The notes: generated from the letters alone by a model not told the origin. Positions 35,906-47,274 are shown, numbered from the stretch's first letter. The stretch: 64,000 nucleotides of DNA from Parasphingorhabdus halotolerans (GCF_012516475.1 NZ_CP051217.1:1240001-1304000); one strand, 5' to 3'. Translations and numbers: made by a program.

Positions 35906-35920
35906 ACGACATTATGTCGT
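35906..35920. promoter_or_regulatory. Perfect 15-bp palindrome, probable operator of the XRE operon
   Basis: ACGACAT-T-ATGTCGT is a perfect inverted repeat 22 bases before the first ORF of the operon. On the minus strand TATAAC follows it directly and could be the -10 element, so a bound repressor would cover the promoter. The size fits a dimeric XRE protein, and the operon encodes one (34744-34938). The palindrome is seen directly; the pairing with that regulator is inference. Confidence 0.6.
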
Positions 35921-36128
35921 GCTTCCTTGACTTTAGTAGATGAGAATCAAAATGATGTCAAGCAACCTGGACATTATGCATATGAAGCTTTCCTACAATA
36001 AGGCGATGTTGTATCGGGAGACAGTTGACTTGAACCAGTGTTGGACTAAGGCAAAGCCATGCTGAGGGCGTGCTGAAAACAGGGCTTCCTTGGAGTCACT
36101 TTAGTAACCTTAGGATTTAGCCAAGCCC

Positions 36129-38135
36129 ATGTCCGAGATGATCAAAATCACCCTTCCCGACGGTAGTTCGCGTGAAGTGGCTTCGGGCACTACTCCCGCT
36201 CAGATCGCCGCAGACATCGGACCGGGCTTGGCGAAGGCGGCTTTGGCGGCACGGATTGACGGCGAGGTTCGTGATATCATGCGTCCGCTGCAGCAGGATA
36301 CCGAGCTGGCCCTGATCACGTCTCGCGACGAAGAAGAAGCGCTGGAGCTGGCGCGGCATGACTATGCCCATGTGCTGGCAGAGGCGGTGCAGAACCTGTT
36401 TCCCGGCACGCAGATTACCTTTGGCCCATCGACGGACGATGGTTTTTATTATGACTTCGCGCCAGCAGGCGACCCGTTTACCGACGAGGACTTACCGAAG
36501 ATCGAAGAAGAGATGAAGCGGATCATCGCTGCAGACAAGCCGCTGACCCGCGAAGTGTGGGAACGCGATGATCTGATCGCGCGCTGGAAAAAAGACGGCG
36601 AGGCTTTCAAGGCGGAATGGGCGGCAGAACTGCCCGAAGGCGACGAGATCACCGTCTATTGGTCGGGTGACGACTGGATGGATATGTGCCGCGGACCGCA
36701 TCTGGCGTCGACCGGCAAGCTTGACCCGCAGGCGTTCAAGCTGATGCGCGTATCGGGTGCTTACTGGCGGGGAGACCAGCGCAATCCGCAATTGTCGCGC
36801 ATTTATGGGACGGGCTGGCTCAACAAGAAGCAGCTCAATACGCATCTGATGCGGCTTGAAGAAGCGGCCAAGCGCGACCACCGCAAGCTCGGTCAGGAAA
36901 TGGACCTTTTCCACTTTCAGCCCGAAGCCCAAGGTAGCTGTTTCTGGCATCCCAAAGGCTATTTCATCTGGCGTGAGCTGGAACTTTATATGCGCCGTCA
37001 GCTCGACAATGCGGGATATGACGAGATTAAAACGCCGCAGCTGATGGACGTCAACCAGTGGGAGAAATCCGGGCACTGGGGCAAATATTCCGAGAATATG
37101 TTCGCTGTGCCGGACGAGGTTCCCGATGCGGAAAGCGATGGTCCCGTCATTAGCGGCAATGCCGGTATGATGGCGATGAAGCCGATGAATTGCCCTGCCC
37201 ACGTGCTGGTGTTCAAACAGGGCATCAAGAGCTACCGCGACCTGCCAATCCGTATGGCCGAGTTCGGATGTTGCCACCGCAATGAACCGCATGGGGCTCT
37301 GCACGGGCTGCTCCGGGTTCGACAGTTCACGCAGGACGACGCCCATATTTTCTGCCGTGAAGACCAACTAATCGACGAAATTGTCCAATTTTGCGACCTT
37401 CTCGACGCCGTGTACTGCGACCTTGGATTTGCCGATTATAATATCAAGCTGGCACTGCGACCCGAGCAACGCTTTGGCTCTGATGCCGAGTGGGATAAAT
37501 CAGAGCAAATATTGCGGGAAGCGGTCATAAAGTCTGGCCGCGCTACTGAAGAATATGGTTGGGCAGAATTGCCCGGCGAAGGCGCATTCTACGCACCCAA
37601 GCTCGAATTCCACCTGACCGACGCGATTGGCCGCACCTGGCAGGTCGGCACGATACAGGCCGACACGGTGCTGCCCGAGCGGCTTGATGCCAGCTATATC
37701 GGCGAAGACGGCGCACGCCACCGCCCGGTGATGCTACACCGCGCGATATTGGGTACATTTGAACGGTTTATCGGGATTTTAATCGAGCATTATGCCGGGA
37801 AATTGCCGCTCTGGCTCGCACCGACACAGGCCGTGGTCGCCACGATTGTTACCGATGCCAATGATTATGCCGAGGGTGTAGCCGAAAAACTGAAAGCCGC
37901 CGGTATCCGTGTCGAGACCGATCTGCGCAATGAAAAAATCAACTACAAAGTGCGTGAACATTCGGTCGGCAAGGTGCCCAATATACTAGTCGTCGGCATG
38001 CGTGAGGCGGAAGAAGGCAAGGTTGCCCTGCGCCGGTTAGGTCAGAAGGAACAGGAGTTTCTGACCGTTGACGAAGCCGTTGCCCTGCTGAAACAGGAAG
38101 CTTTGGCACCGGATTTGAAATCTGCTGCCGAGTAA
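36129..38135 (+). CDS. thrS: Threonyl-tRNA synthetase
   Basis: This 668-residue class II synthetase has the N-terminal TGS domain ([20 protein letters not shown]), the editing domain with [10 protein letters not shown], and the catalytic core with [13 protein letters not shown] (zinc Cys), [20 protein letters not shown] (motif 2) and [18 protein letters not shown] (motif 3). The anticodon-binding domain ends the protein. It charges tRNA-Thr in the cytoplasm. The ATG at 36129 has no strong ribosome site (AGGA lies 17 bases up). infC follows at 88 bases, the classic thrS-infC order. The 240-bp gap upstream shows nothing recognisable. Confidence 0.97.
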   Translation: MSEMIKITLPDGSSREVASGTTPAQIAADIGPGLAKAALAARIDGEVRDIMRPLQQDTELALITSRDEEEALELARHDYAHVLAEAVQNLFPGTQITFGPSTDDGFYYDFAPAGDPFTDEDLPKIEEEMKRIIAADKPLTREVWERDDLIARWKKDGEAFKAEWAAELPEGDEITVYWSGDDWMDMCRGPHLASTGKLDPQAFKLMRVSGAYWRGDQRNPQLSRIYGTGWLNKKQLNTHLMRLEEAAKRDHRKLGQEMDLFHFQPEAQGSCFWHPKGYFIWRELELYMRRQLDNAGYDEIKTPQLMDVNQWEKSGHWGKYSENMFAVPDEVPDAESDGPVISGNAGMMAMKPMNCPAHVLVFKQGIKSYRDLPIRMAEFGCCHRNEPHGALHGLLRVRQFTQDDAHIFCREDQLIDEIVQFCDLLDAVYCDLGFADYNIKLALRPEQRFGSDAEWDKSEQILREAVIKSGRATEEYGWAELPGEGAFYAPKLEFHLTDAIGRTWQVGTIQADTVLPERLDASYIGEDGARHRPVMLHRAILGTFERFIGILIEHYAGKLPLWLAPTQAVVATIVTDANDYAEGVAEKLKAAGIRVETDLRNEKINYKVREHSVGKVPNILVVGMREAEEGKVALRRLGQKEQEFLTVDEAVALLKQEALAPDLKSAAE

Positions 38136-38223
38136 CCATATATATCAATGCAAGACAGGCCTTTATCTGCTATAAATTTGCGTCTAATGAGCCTTCAGAA
38201 CAATTCAATCAGGAGTATTTAAC

Positions 38224-38763
38224 ATAGCTGCACCACCACGCCGTCCCACACCGCCGATCAAAGGCGGTCCGCGTTTCAATCAACTGATCATATCAGACAC
38301 CGTAAGGGTTATCGACGACAAGGGCGAGAACCTTGGCGTTATGAACACGAGCGAAGCGATTGAACGAGCAGCAGAAGTTGGACTTGATTTGGTAGAAGTC
38401 TCTCCCAACGCGCAGCCGCCAGTCGCCAAATATCTTGATGTCGGCAAGTTCAAATATGAGGCCCAGAAAAAGGCCAATGCTGCGCGCAAAACGCAGAAGG
38501 TGCAGGACGTTAAAGAAATCAAGATGCGTCCTAATATCGACGACCATGATTATGATGTGAAGATGCGCAACGTGACCAAGTTCATTGGAAATGGTGACAA
38601 GGTGAAAGTTACTTTGCGCTTCCGTGGCCGCGAAATGTCTCACCAGCAACTCGGCATGGCGCTGCTGCAGCGGGTGCAGGAAGACATGAAGGAAACTGCG
38701 AAGGTTGAGGCTTATCCCAAGCTCGAAGGCCGCCAGATGTTGATGGTGCTCTGTCCTAAATAG
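38224..38763 (+). CDS. infC: Translation initiation factor IF-3 with an AUA start codon
   Basis: The IF-3 sequence must include [20 protein letters not shown] and [20 protein letters not shown]. No ATG, GTG or TTG precedes it in frame. ATA at 38224 lies eight bases after AGGAG and is the only sensible initiator, giving 179 residues, the usual length. The two domains (N-terminal to about residue 85; C-terminal with [15 protein letters not shown]) are complete. IF-3 checks start codons on the 30S subunit, and in E. coli infC starts with AUU so that IF-3 can repress itself. The same control is likely here. A start at 38341 would lose the N-terminal domain. Confidence 0.9.
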   Translation: MAAPPRRPTPPIKGGPRFNQLIISDTVRVIDDKGENLGVMNTSEAIERAAEVGLDLVEVSPNAQPPVAKYLDVGKFKYEAQKKANAARKTQKVQDVKEIKMRPNIDDHDYDVKMRNVTKFIGNGDKVKVTLRFRGREMSHQQLGMALLQRVQEDMKETAKVEAYPKLEGRQMLMVLCPK

Positions 38764-38793
38764 GATTTGGGCTCTAAGTAAACAAATAGGTTC

Positions 38794-38898
38794 TTAGTTC
38801 GGGTGGGTTTTGGCAATCCAGATCATGCCCACCCCGACAACCAGTGCCGCCAGCGCAATAAAGATTTCAAAATTTTCCGATACCATTGCGGTTGCCAT
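38794..38898 (-). CDS. Small ORF for a 34-residue single-helix membrane peptide
   Basis: The frame runs from ATG 38898 to TAA 38794-38796. The short N-terminus (MATAMVSENFE) is followed by one membrane helix (IFIALAALVVGVGMIWIA) and a short basic tail ending KTHPN, the shape of a small inner-membrane protein. It lies convergent to infC. No strong ribosome site is visible, so translation is uncertain. The hydrophobic run in an otherwise non-coding gap is the only support. Confidence 0.4.
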   Translation of the reverse strand: MATAMVSENFEIFIALAALVVGVGMIWIAKTHPN

Positions 38899-38988
38899 CT
38901 AATTGGTCTGAGACAATTGGGTAGCAGCATGATGCTAAGCTTCGGTTAACTGGCGCAACTATTTGCGCGACTATTTCACGCGCGATTG

Positions 38989-39729
38989 TCAGCTAACCGG
39001 GTTTGCCCTATATTCGTTCGGGAAATGCCGCTTCAGATTGGCAATCTTTGGTTTGTCAAAGCGCACAATATAGCCCTGACGCGGGTTCTTCTGCATGAAG
39101 TTCTGGTGATATTTCTCCGCGTAATAGAAACCTTTGTGGCTCTCAATCTTGGTCACAATCGGCCGCTTCCAATATTTGCCTTTGCCGAGCTGGTCGATAT
39201 AGGCGCGCGCCGCTTTCGCTTGTGCCCCGTTCATCGGCACCAGCGCTGTGCGATAATGCTTGCCGCGATCCGGTCCTTGCGCATCAAGCGTCGTCGGATC
39301 GGCAACCACCGAGAAAAATATCTGCATCAACTTGCCATAGCTGATCTGGGTTGGGTCATAGACCACCCGAACCGCCTCGGCATGGCTGGTTAGTCCAGCG
39401 CTCACCAGCTTGTAAGAAGCGTTGCGCTTCATCCCGCCATGATAGCCGGAAGCCGCGCTGATCACCCCTTTGGTGTGCTCAAACACACCTTCCACACCCC
39501 AGAAACAACCGCCGGCGAAAATCGCCACCGCGCGCTTGCCCTTCTCGGCAGCATTGATCTGCGGCATGGGTATGATGGTCGCTTTTTCGGCCGCGTGGGC
39601 TTCACTGACAAATATATTGGAGGAGGATGGCGGCACAGGCAGGCCGGTTTGCACGCCCGCATAGATCGTCGCAAAGCACGCCACACTGGCACCGAAGACA
39701 GCCGCTCGAGAGAGAGTTCTACGGATCAT
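38989..39729 (-). CDS. msrA: Exported peptide methionine sulfoxide reductase A
   Basis: The protein has 246 residues. The first 48 residues are an export signal (IRRTLSRAAVFGASVACFAT, cleavage near EAHA), so this MsrA acts in the periplasm. The active-site motif GCFWGVEGVFEHTKGVISA carries the catalytic Cys, YHGGMKRNASYKLVSAGLTS binds the substrate, and HYRTALVP is the usual end of the core. It reduces the S form of methionine sulfoxide in proteins. A 52-residue membrane protein gene lies three bases upstream and is probably cotranscribed. Confidence 0.92.
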   Translation of the reverse strand: MIRRTLSRAAVFGASVACFATIYAGVQTGLPVPPSSSNIFVSEAHAAEKATIIPMPQINAAEKGKRAVAIFAGGCFWGVEGVFEHTKGVISAASGYHGGMKRNASYKLVSAGLTSHAEAVRVVYDPTQISYGKLMQIFFSVVADPTTLDAQGPDRGKHYRTALVPMNGAQAKAARAYIDQLGKGKYWKRPIVTKIESHKGFYYAEKYHQNFMQKNPRQGYIVRFDKPKIANLKRHFPNEYRANPVS

Positions 39730-39732
39730 CGA

Positions 39733-39891
39733 TCAGCCTTTCAACTGGCTAACCGAATGAACGGTGGACGAAAGCGTCTGGCTCATTTCCTGCTGCTGCT
39801 CAATCGGCTGGGTAAAAAATAATACCAAGGCGCCGGCGAGAAACCCGCCGCCCAAGCTATATGTCAAATCCGATTTCAAAAATTTTAGCAT
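39733..39891 (-). CDS. Small single-helix membrane protein upstream of msrA
   Basis: The protein has 52 residues from ATG 39891, with AGGAAA upstream. After LKFLKSDLTYSLGG comes one hydrophobic helix (GFLAGALVLFFTQ) and a polar, Gln/Ser-rich tail (PIEQQQEMSQTLSSTVHSVS). The stop is three bases before the msrA start, so the two are an operon. I know no family for it. The good ribosome site and tight spacing favour a real gene. Confidence 0.6.
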   Translation of the reverse strand: MLKFLKSDLTYSLGGGFLAGALVLFFTQPIEQQQEMSQTLSSTVHSVSQLKG

Positions 39892-40000
39892 GTCATTTTC
39901 CTGTTGCACTACCCTGTATTCGCAGCCCACCGTGGATTGGTTACAGTGCATAATGCAACATTACTTGCCATGCTGTGAACAGCATCACATCTTCATTTTT

Positions 40001-41921
<1,921 letters not shown>

Positions 41922-44330
41922 ATGGCACGCCTGATGATCGTTGATAAAACTCTATCAAAGCTTTCCAATGCGGATCGCCAGTTAGTCACGCGCGAGCAAT
42001 TGCTAGAACACGGCAAGGTCATTGGCAGCAGTGTTATCGGCAATCTGCTTGCTGCGGCCATGCTGACATTCATATTTCACAAACATATCCCGCCGGTGGC
42101 GCTGTCCGTTTGGTGGATGGTTTATCTGATCAACGCGGTTGATCGACTTTTGCTGAAAGCTCGAACCAGGACTGCGGTCGGCAATGCCGAGCTGCTGGAG
42201 GTCAAGAAGCGGCTGACCATCAACGCGGTATTTAATGCCAATTTATGGGGTTCGGCGGCAGTAGCCATGACAATAGTCGCAAGCCCTCTTGAAGCGGGGC
42301 TGTTAATGGCGGTCTGCGCTGGCGTCATGGGTGTCGGCGCAATGACTTATCGCTGTATGCCCGATGCAACGCGTGCATGGTTGACGACAACACCGGTCTG
42401 CTTCGCTATCGGGCTGCTCTTCAAAGGCGACATTGTAAGCCTGGTCGCAACGGTGATGCTAATTGTCTACGCCTATCTGCTGTTTGAAAATAACTGCAGG
42501 ATTTTTGCAGGCTTCGTGGAACTCCTCCTGTCTCGCCAGGAAATTGAGGAAAGATCCGAAACGGTCAAACTGCTGCTTAACGACTTTGAGGAACAGTCCT
42601 CCAACTGGCTATTTGCAATCGATCAGCAAGGTCGGCTTGTGGACGTTTGTGATCGCTTTGCCGAAGCCGCACAGTTACCGGCGGAGCAGTTAAATGGCGC
42701 CACGCTCATTTCGCTGTTTGAACAAGATGGCAACCGGGATTCGCTCAACGATCATCTCGCCAATGGTCGCTCGTTTCGTGACCTTGCGCTGATCACCGAT
42801 ATCTCCGGGAAACACCAATGCTGGTCGATCAGTGGCCGGGCGGCGGCAACGAACAACAAATCAGATCAGGCGGCCAATGAAAATGACATCGTATTGCGCG
42901 GGGTGATCGCCGATATGACCGCGCAAATGGATGCCGAGAAAAAGGCCAGCTATCTGTTGCGCTTTGACAGCTTGACCGACTTGCCGAATCGCAGATTGTT
43001 TAGCGAAACACTCAACCGGGCGATGTTCGGACCGAAGGATGGTTTGGCAATGGCCGATGCTCCCCGGCCAGTGGACAAGAAAATTGCCTTGTTGCTGTTC
43101 GATGTGGATCATTTCCAAGCGGTGAATGACAACCACGGCGCTGAAGTAGGTGACAAAGTCTTGCAGATCATGGCACGCCGCTTTGCAAAATTCGTCGGGT
43201 CGGAAGATACGCTTGCGCGAACCGGCGGTGATGAATTCTCACTTCTGTTAACCGGCGACCGCGCCGGAAGAGCGCGCGAAATTGCCGCAGAAACCGTTGA
43301 GCATCTGGCCAGCGTCTTTGGTCTCGACGGGCTGCGGATTTATCTGGAGTTTAGCGTCGGCATCTCGCTCTGGAACGGCGGGGATCACAATGTCGACAGG
43401 TTGATCAAGGAAGCGAATCTGGCGCTTCAGACGGCGAAAGAGTCCGGTCGCAATCGCATAACCCATTTTGAGAATGGCATGTATGCGGCGGCAGAAGAGC
43501 GGCGGCGGCTGGAGCATGAGCTGATTGAATCGCTCGGAAACGGTCAGATGAAAGTCTATTATCAGCCGGTAATTAACCTCAAAACGCAAGATGAAGTCGG
43601 CTATGAAGCGCTGGTGCGCTGGGAACATCCGGAATTGGGCCTGGTCATGCCGGACAAGTTTATTCCGCTTGCCGAAGAAACCGGATTAATCGTCCAATTG
43701 GGTGAATGGGTTATCCGCAATGCGGTAGATGAGGCGGCGTCCTGGTCAAACCAACATATGGTAGCAGTCAACCTGTCCCCCGCGCAGATGCGCAGCGCCA
43801 ACCTGATCCCTAGCGTCGTCAACGCGCTGGCGAGCAGCGGGCTTGATCCGGCGCGGCTGGAACTGGAAATCACCGAAAACATCTTGATGCACGACAGCGA
43901 TTCCAACCTGCGTACCCTCCACTCGCTGCGCGCGATCGGCGTCCGTGTGTCGCTCGATGATTTCGGTACCGGTTATAGTTCGCTCAACTATCTGCGCGCC
44001 TTCCCGTTCGACAAGATCAAGATCGACCGCTGTTTTGTCAGCGACGTGGACAGCCGCGACGAATCCCGCGCCATCGTCCGCTCGGTCATCGACCTCGCTC
44101 GCAGCCTAGGCATGCAAACCACCGCTGAAGGGGTCGAGCGCGAGAGCCAGGCGCAGCAGCTTATTACCGAAGGCTGCGACCAGGTGCAGGGTTATTTATA
44201 TGGCAAGGCCGCTCCACTGAAATCGGGCCAGTTGCAACCATCCGATCGGGTGATTGTGTCCGGGGACTTTGTCGAACGACGGAATGTTGAACGGAACGAG
44301 GAAGTGCCGACCAAGCGGAAACAGGCTTAG
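41922..44330 (+). CDS. Membrane-bound GGDEF-EAL cyclic di-GMP enzyme
   Basis: This 802-residue protein has an N-terminal membrane region of about five helices (residues 35-190), a PAS-like domain (about 225-320, SSNWLFAIDQQGRLVDVCDR), a GGDEF domain with the intact motif at 435-439 and DVDHFQAVNDNHG, and an EAL domain with YEALVRWEHPELG (EAL at 562-564), ENILMHDS, DDFGTGYSSLNYL and DRCFVSDV. Both active sites look complete, so it could make and break cyclic di-GMP; one activity may dominate in vivo. It probably controls motility or biofilm formation. The start may be ATG 41922 or the ATG four codons later. Confidence 0.92.
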   Translation: MARLMIVDKTLSKLSNADRQLVTREQLLEHGKVIGSSVIGNLLAAAMLTFIFHKHIPPVALSVWWMVYLINAVDRLLLKARTRTAVGNAELLEVKKRLTINAVFNANLWGSAAVAMTIVASPLEAGLLMAVCAGVMGVGAMTYRCMPDATRAWLTTTPVCFAIGLLFKGDIVSLVATVMLIVYAYLLFENNCRIFAGFVELLLSRQEIEERSETVKLLLNDFEEQSSNWLFAIDQQGRLVDVCDRFAEAAQLPAEQLNGATLISLFEQDGNRDSLNDHLANGRSFRDLALITDISGKHQCWSISGRAAATNNKSDQAANENDIVLRGVIADMTAQMDAEKKASYLLRFDSLTDLPNRRLFSETLNRAMFGPKDGLAMADAPRPVDKKIALLLFDVDHFQAVNDNHGAEVGDKVLQIMARRFAKFVGSEDTLARTGGDEFSLLLTGDRAGRAREIAAETVEHLASVFGLDGLRIYLEFSVGISLWNGGDHNVDRLIKEANLALQTAKESGRNRITHFENGMYAAAEERRRLEHELIESLGNGQMKVYYQPVINLKTQDEVGYEALVRWEHPELGLVMPDKFIPLAEETGLIVQLGEWVIRNAVDEAASWSNQHMVAVNLSPAQMRSANLIPSVVNALASSGLDPARLELEITENILMHDSDSNLRTLHSLRAIGVRVSLDDFGTGYSSLNYLRAFPFDKIKIDRCFVSDVDSRDESRAIVRSVIDLARSLGMQTTAEGVERESQAQQLITEGCDQVQGYLYGKAAPLKSGQLQPSDRVIVSGDFVERRNVERNEEVPTKRKQA

Positions 44331-44428
44331 ACCACTTAGATCGACGCATTTGTATATGCTCACCTTTTCTCCTGTGAGCCTGCTTCCCTGAACCTTCTCC
44401 CTCAACCTCACTATAACTTCCACTGCCT

Positions 44429-44737
44429 CTAACTCCGCTTCTTCACAAATTCCGCGCGCAGTACCAGCCCTTTGATCCCCTCGTGTTTGCAGTCAATTTC
44501 CTGCGCGTCGCCGGTCAGGCGGATGGATTTTATCAACGTCCCGCGCTTGATCGTCTGGCCCGCGCCTTTGACTTTCAGGTCTTTGATCAGCGTCACCGCA
44601 TCACCGTCGGCCAGCACATTGCCAACCGCGTCAACGACCTCCGGTCCAGCCGATTTCGCCGCAGCGTCGTCCGGGCTTAGCCACTCGCCGGTTTCTTCGT
44701 CATAAATATAGTCGCCGCCCTCATCACCGGTGGCCAC
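44429..44737 (-). CDS. PhnA/YjdM-type protein without the N-terminal zinc ribbon
   Basis: This 102-residue protein has the PhnA C-terminal SH3-like domain: VVDAVGNVLADGDAVTLIKD, LKVKGAGQTIKRGTLIKSIR and IDCKHEGIKGLVLRAEFVKK. The usual Cys4 zinc ribbon is replaced by an acidic stretch (GGDYIYDEETGEWLSPDDAA). It begins with GTG at 44737, sharing one base with the metY stop (TAGTG), so the two are coupled. Despite the name, this family is not shown to act on phosphonates. Confidence 0.8.
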   Translation of the reverse strand: MATGDEGGDYIYDEETGEWLSPDDAAAKSAGPEVVDAVGNVLADGDAVTLIKDLKVKGAGQTIKRGTLIKSIRLTGDAQEIDCKHEGIKGLVLRAEFVKKRS

Positions 44738-46023
44738 TACAAAGACTCAAAAGCTTGGCTCATATCGGCAATAATATCATCAATATGTTCAATCCCGACA
44801 GACACGCGCACCACATCGGGTCCTGCTCCAGCCTCAACCAACTCCGCTTCCGACAACTGGCTATGCGTCGTCGAAGCCGGATGAATGATCAAGGACCGCG
44901 TATCGCCGATATTCGCCAGATGACTGAACAGGTTTACCGCCGAGACCAGTTTTGTCCCTGCCTCAAATCCACCCTTCAAGCCAAAGGTAAACACCGCGCC
45001 GCCTTTACCGCCAAGATATTTCTGCGCCAGCGCGTGATAGTCACTATCCGGCAGCCCGGCATAGGACACCCAGCTTACTTCCTCGCGCGCCTGCAGCCAT
45101 TTCGCCAGCGCCAGCGCATTGTCGCAATGCCGCTCCATCCGCAGCGCCAGCGTTTCCATGCCGGTCAATATGTTAAACGCATTCATCGGGGCCAGCGCCG
45201 GGCCAAGGTCGCGCAGGGACAGCGCGCGCGCCGCCAAGATAAATGCCGCCGGACCAAAAGCGTCGGTAAAGACTTTGCCGTGATAGGATGCGTTGGGCTG
45301 GTTGAGGAAGGCAAACTTGTCGCTCTGCGTCCAGTCAAACTTGCCGCTGTCGATGATCAAGCCAGCTATCGAGTTACCATGCCCGCCCAGAAACTTCGTG
45401 CCGCTTTCGACCACAATATCCGCGCCATGTTCGATCGGGCGGCACAAAGCAGGGGAGGCCATCGTGTTATCGACGATTAGCGGAATGCCCGCCGCATGGG
45501 CAATATCGGCAATCTCGGCGATATCCTGCACCACGCCGCCGGGATTGGCTAGGCTTTCGATAAATACACAGCGCGTATCGTCGGTAATCGCAGCGTACAC
45601 CGCGTCCAGATCATCCGCATCGACAAAGATGACGTTCCAACCGAATTTCTTGAAGCTATGACCAAGCTGGTTGAGCGAGCCGCCATAGAGTTTCTTCGCC
45701 GCCACAATATGCGCGCCGGGGTCCATCAGCACATGGAACACCAGCAATTGCGCGGCATGACCCGAAGCCACCGCCAGCGCCGCCACACCGCCCTCCATCG
45801 CCGCAATCTTCCCCTCCAGCGCGCCATTAGTCGGGTTCATGATGCGTGTGTAGATGTTACCAACCGCGTCGAGATTGAACAGATCGGCGGCATGCTCGAC
45901 GCTGTCAAAAACATAGGAGGCGGTCTGGTAAATCGGCGTGATCCGCGCATTGGTGGTGGGGTCCGGCTCGGTGCCTGCGTGGACAGCCATTGTCTCGAGA
46001 CGGGGTGTTGGGTGATCGGTCAT
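44737..46023 (-). CDS. metY: O-acetylhomoserine (or O-succinylhomoserine) sulfhydrylase
   Basis: The protein has 428 residues from ATG 46023, with GGAG seven bases upstream. It is a PLP enzyme of the Cys/Met metabolism family: the N-terminal RLETMAVHAGTEPDPTTNAR and TPIYQTASYVFDS, the PLP lysine in VESGTKFLGGHGNSIAG, and the C-terminal SHLANIGDTRSLIIHPAST. The length fits MetY rather than the shorter MetB/MetZ. It makes homocysteine (or methionine directly) from activated homoserine and sulfide. No known SAM riboswitch was recognised in the leader. Confidence 0.92.
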   Translation of the reverse strand: MTDHPTPRLETMAVHAGTEPDPTTNARITPIYQTASYVFDSVEHAADLFNLDAVGNIYTRIMNPTNGALEGKIAAMEGGVAALAVASGHAAQLLVFHVLMDPGAHIVAAKKLYGGSLNQLGHSFKKFGWNVIFVDADDLDAVYAAITDDTRCVFIESLANPGGVVQDIAEIADIAHAAGIPLIVDNTMASPALCRPIEHGADIVVESGTKFLGGHGNSIAGLIIDSGKFDWTQSDKFAFLNQPNASYHGKVFTDAFGPAAFILAARALSLRDLGPALAPMNAFNILTGMETLALRMERHCDNALALAKWLQAREEVSWVSYAGLPDSDYHALAQKYLGGKGGAVFTFGLKGGFEAGTKLVSAVNLFSHLANIGDTRSLIIHPASTTHSQLSEAELVEAGAGPDVVRVSVGIEHIDDIIADMSQAFESL

Positions 46024-46217
46024 GATGGGGCTCCGCGATTTGGATTTGGGAATCAATGAGATAAGGCAATCTACCAGATTGTCACCGCAAATCACGAAAA
46101 TTGCAAAGCGTGCTGTTGCCCCGCGAGCGTTGCCGTTACGGGCTTTGATACATCTGTTGTTTCGCCTGCGTTCATCGTAGAGGGTTCATAAACTGATCCA
46201 AATTTGGAGACTATCCC

Positions 46218-46784
46218 ATGACCGTTCGCCAATCCTTTCTCGCCCTGTCCGCCCTGACCCTGTCCGCGCTTCCCCTGTCGCTGGCCAGCGCACCGGCGGC
46301 GCAGGCGGCGCTGAAGGAAGGGGCGCAGGCGATGGACTTCACCACCCAGGCGGCGCTCAGCGGCAAGGCGTTCACCTTCTCGCTGGCCAAGGCGTTGAAA
46401 AAAGGCCCGGTCGTGCTCTATTTCTATCCCAAGGCGTTCACCTCCGGCTGCACGATCGAAGCAAACCAGTTTGCCGAAGCGACACCGGAGTTAAACGCGA
46501 TGGGCGCCACCGTCATCGGCGTCAGCGCTGACAATATCGAGACGCTGAAACGCTTTTCGGTCGAAGAATGCCGCAACAAATTCGCGGTCGCAGTGGGCAG
46601 CAAAAAGGTGATCAAGGCCTATGACGCGAACCTGCCCGTGATGGGCGGCTCCAACCGCACCACCTATATCATTGCGCCTGATGGCAAGGTCATCTGGAGC
46701 TATTCATCGCTGAACGTAAAGGGCCACGTGCCCGGCGCGCTGGCGGGGGTGAAGGCCTGGAAAGACGCGATGGCGGGGAAGTAG
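46218..46784 (+). CDS. Exported peroxiredoxin (AhpC/TSA, Bcp-like)
   Basis: The protein has 188 residues with a Sec signal (FLALSALTLSALPLSLASA, cut near AQA). The peroxidase motif is FYPKAFTSGCTIEANQFAE, where the usual Pro before the active Cys is Ser. A possible resolving Cys is in SVEECRNKF. YIIAPDGKVIWSY and the loop after it are typical of Bcp-type peroxiredoxins. It removes hydroperoxides in the periplasm. Codons here use many more G/C third bases than the neighbours, suggesting acquisition from a higher-G+C relative. Confidence 0.9.
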   Translation: MTVRQSFLALSALTLSALPLSLASAPAAQAALKEGAQAMDFTTQAALSGKAFTFSLAKALKKGPVVLYFYPKAFTSGCTIEANQFAEATPELNAMGATVIGVSADNIETLKRFSVEECRNKFAVAVGSKKVIKAYDANLPVMGGSNRTTYIIAPDGKVIWSYSSLNVKGHVPGALAGVKAWKDAMAGK

Positions 46785-46830
46785 AATTCGTTCAAGGGAA
46801 TAGTCTATTCGGCGAAACTTATCACTGATA

Positions 46831-47142
46831 TCAGCAATCTTGATACACTGGAGCGTCGCCGGTTTCGTGAGTTAGCACGGTGTCTCTGTTTCCAGTATCG
46901 AGACCATGGCCCAGTTGCTTGGCAAGGGTATCCAGCAATGTCAGGAAACATTCCGGCTTGGCACCACTGGCCGTCGACGCCGCGACAAGAGCCCCGATCA
47001 GTTTGCTTCGGTTAGACCCGAGCTTGGTAAAAAAAGCAGCGCCCCCGACACGCAATTCTTCGACGGTCAGACCGCTTTGATCTGCAACATCGGCCAAGAA
47101 ATTGACCTGTCGGGTTTTCGGTTTTGTTTTGGCATTTGCCAT
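46831..47142 (-). CDS. Small soluble protein, unknown function
   Basis: The protein has 103 residues with a basic N-terminus (MANAKTKPKTRQVNFLADVA), a helical middle (SGLTVEELRVGGAAFFTKLG, SKLIGALVAASTASGAKPEC) and an acidic tail ending YQDC. I do not recognise it. The Met-Ala-Asn-Ala start with a basic run is common in small DNA- or RNA-binding proteins, but no motif proves this. It lies alone, downstream of the convergent peroxiredoxin gene. Confidence 0.5.
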   Translation of the reverse strand: MANAKTKPKTRQVNFLADVADQSGLTVEELRVGGAAFFTKLGSNRSKLIGALVAASTASGAKPECFLTLLDTLAKQLGHGLDTGNRDTVLTHETGDAPVYQDC

Positions 47143-47274
47143 TTGCTCAAAGACCTGCCTTTTGATGGTTTGAACCTTCCTTCTAAGCGATATATTTAAT
47201 TCAGAAAAGCGCGTTTATTTAAAGTTTAAATTCCGTTTATCCATATTAAACGTAGGGTCATGCAAATCAGCCAT

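Noticed and set aside
36001..36128. T-box or other tRNA-sensing leader before thrS.
   Set aside because: No T-box sequence or specifier stem was seen, and such leaders are not typical of this group.
39955..39998. ATGCTG-TGAA-CAGCAT stem followed by a T run, as a rightward terminator.
   Set aside because: The T run begins about ten bases after the stem and no rightward gene precedes it.
46024..46217. Possible SAM riboswitch in the metY leader (GTGATTTG was noted).
   Set aside because: The remaining conserved positions of SAM-II or related classes (for example the GCTAAA end) are absent and no matching fold was found.
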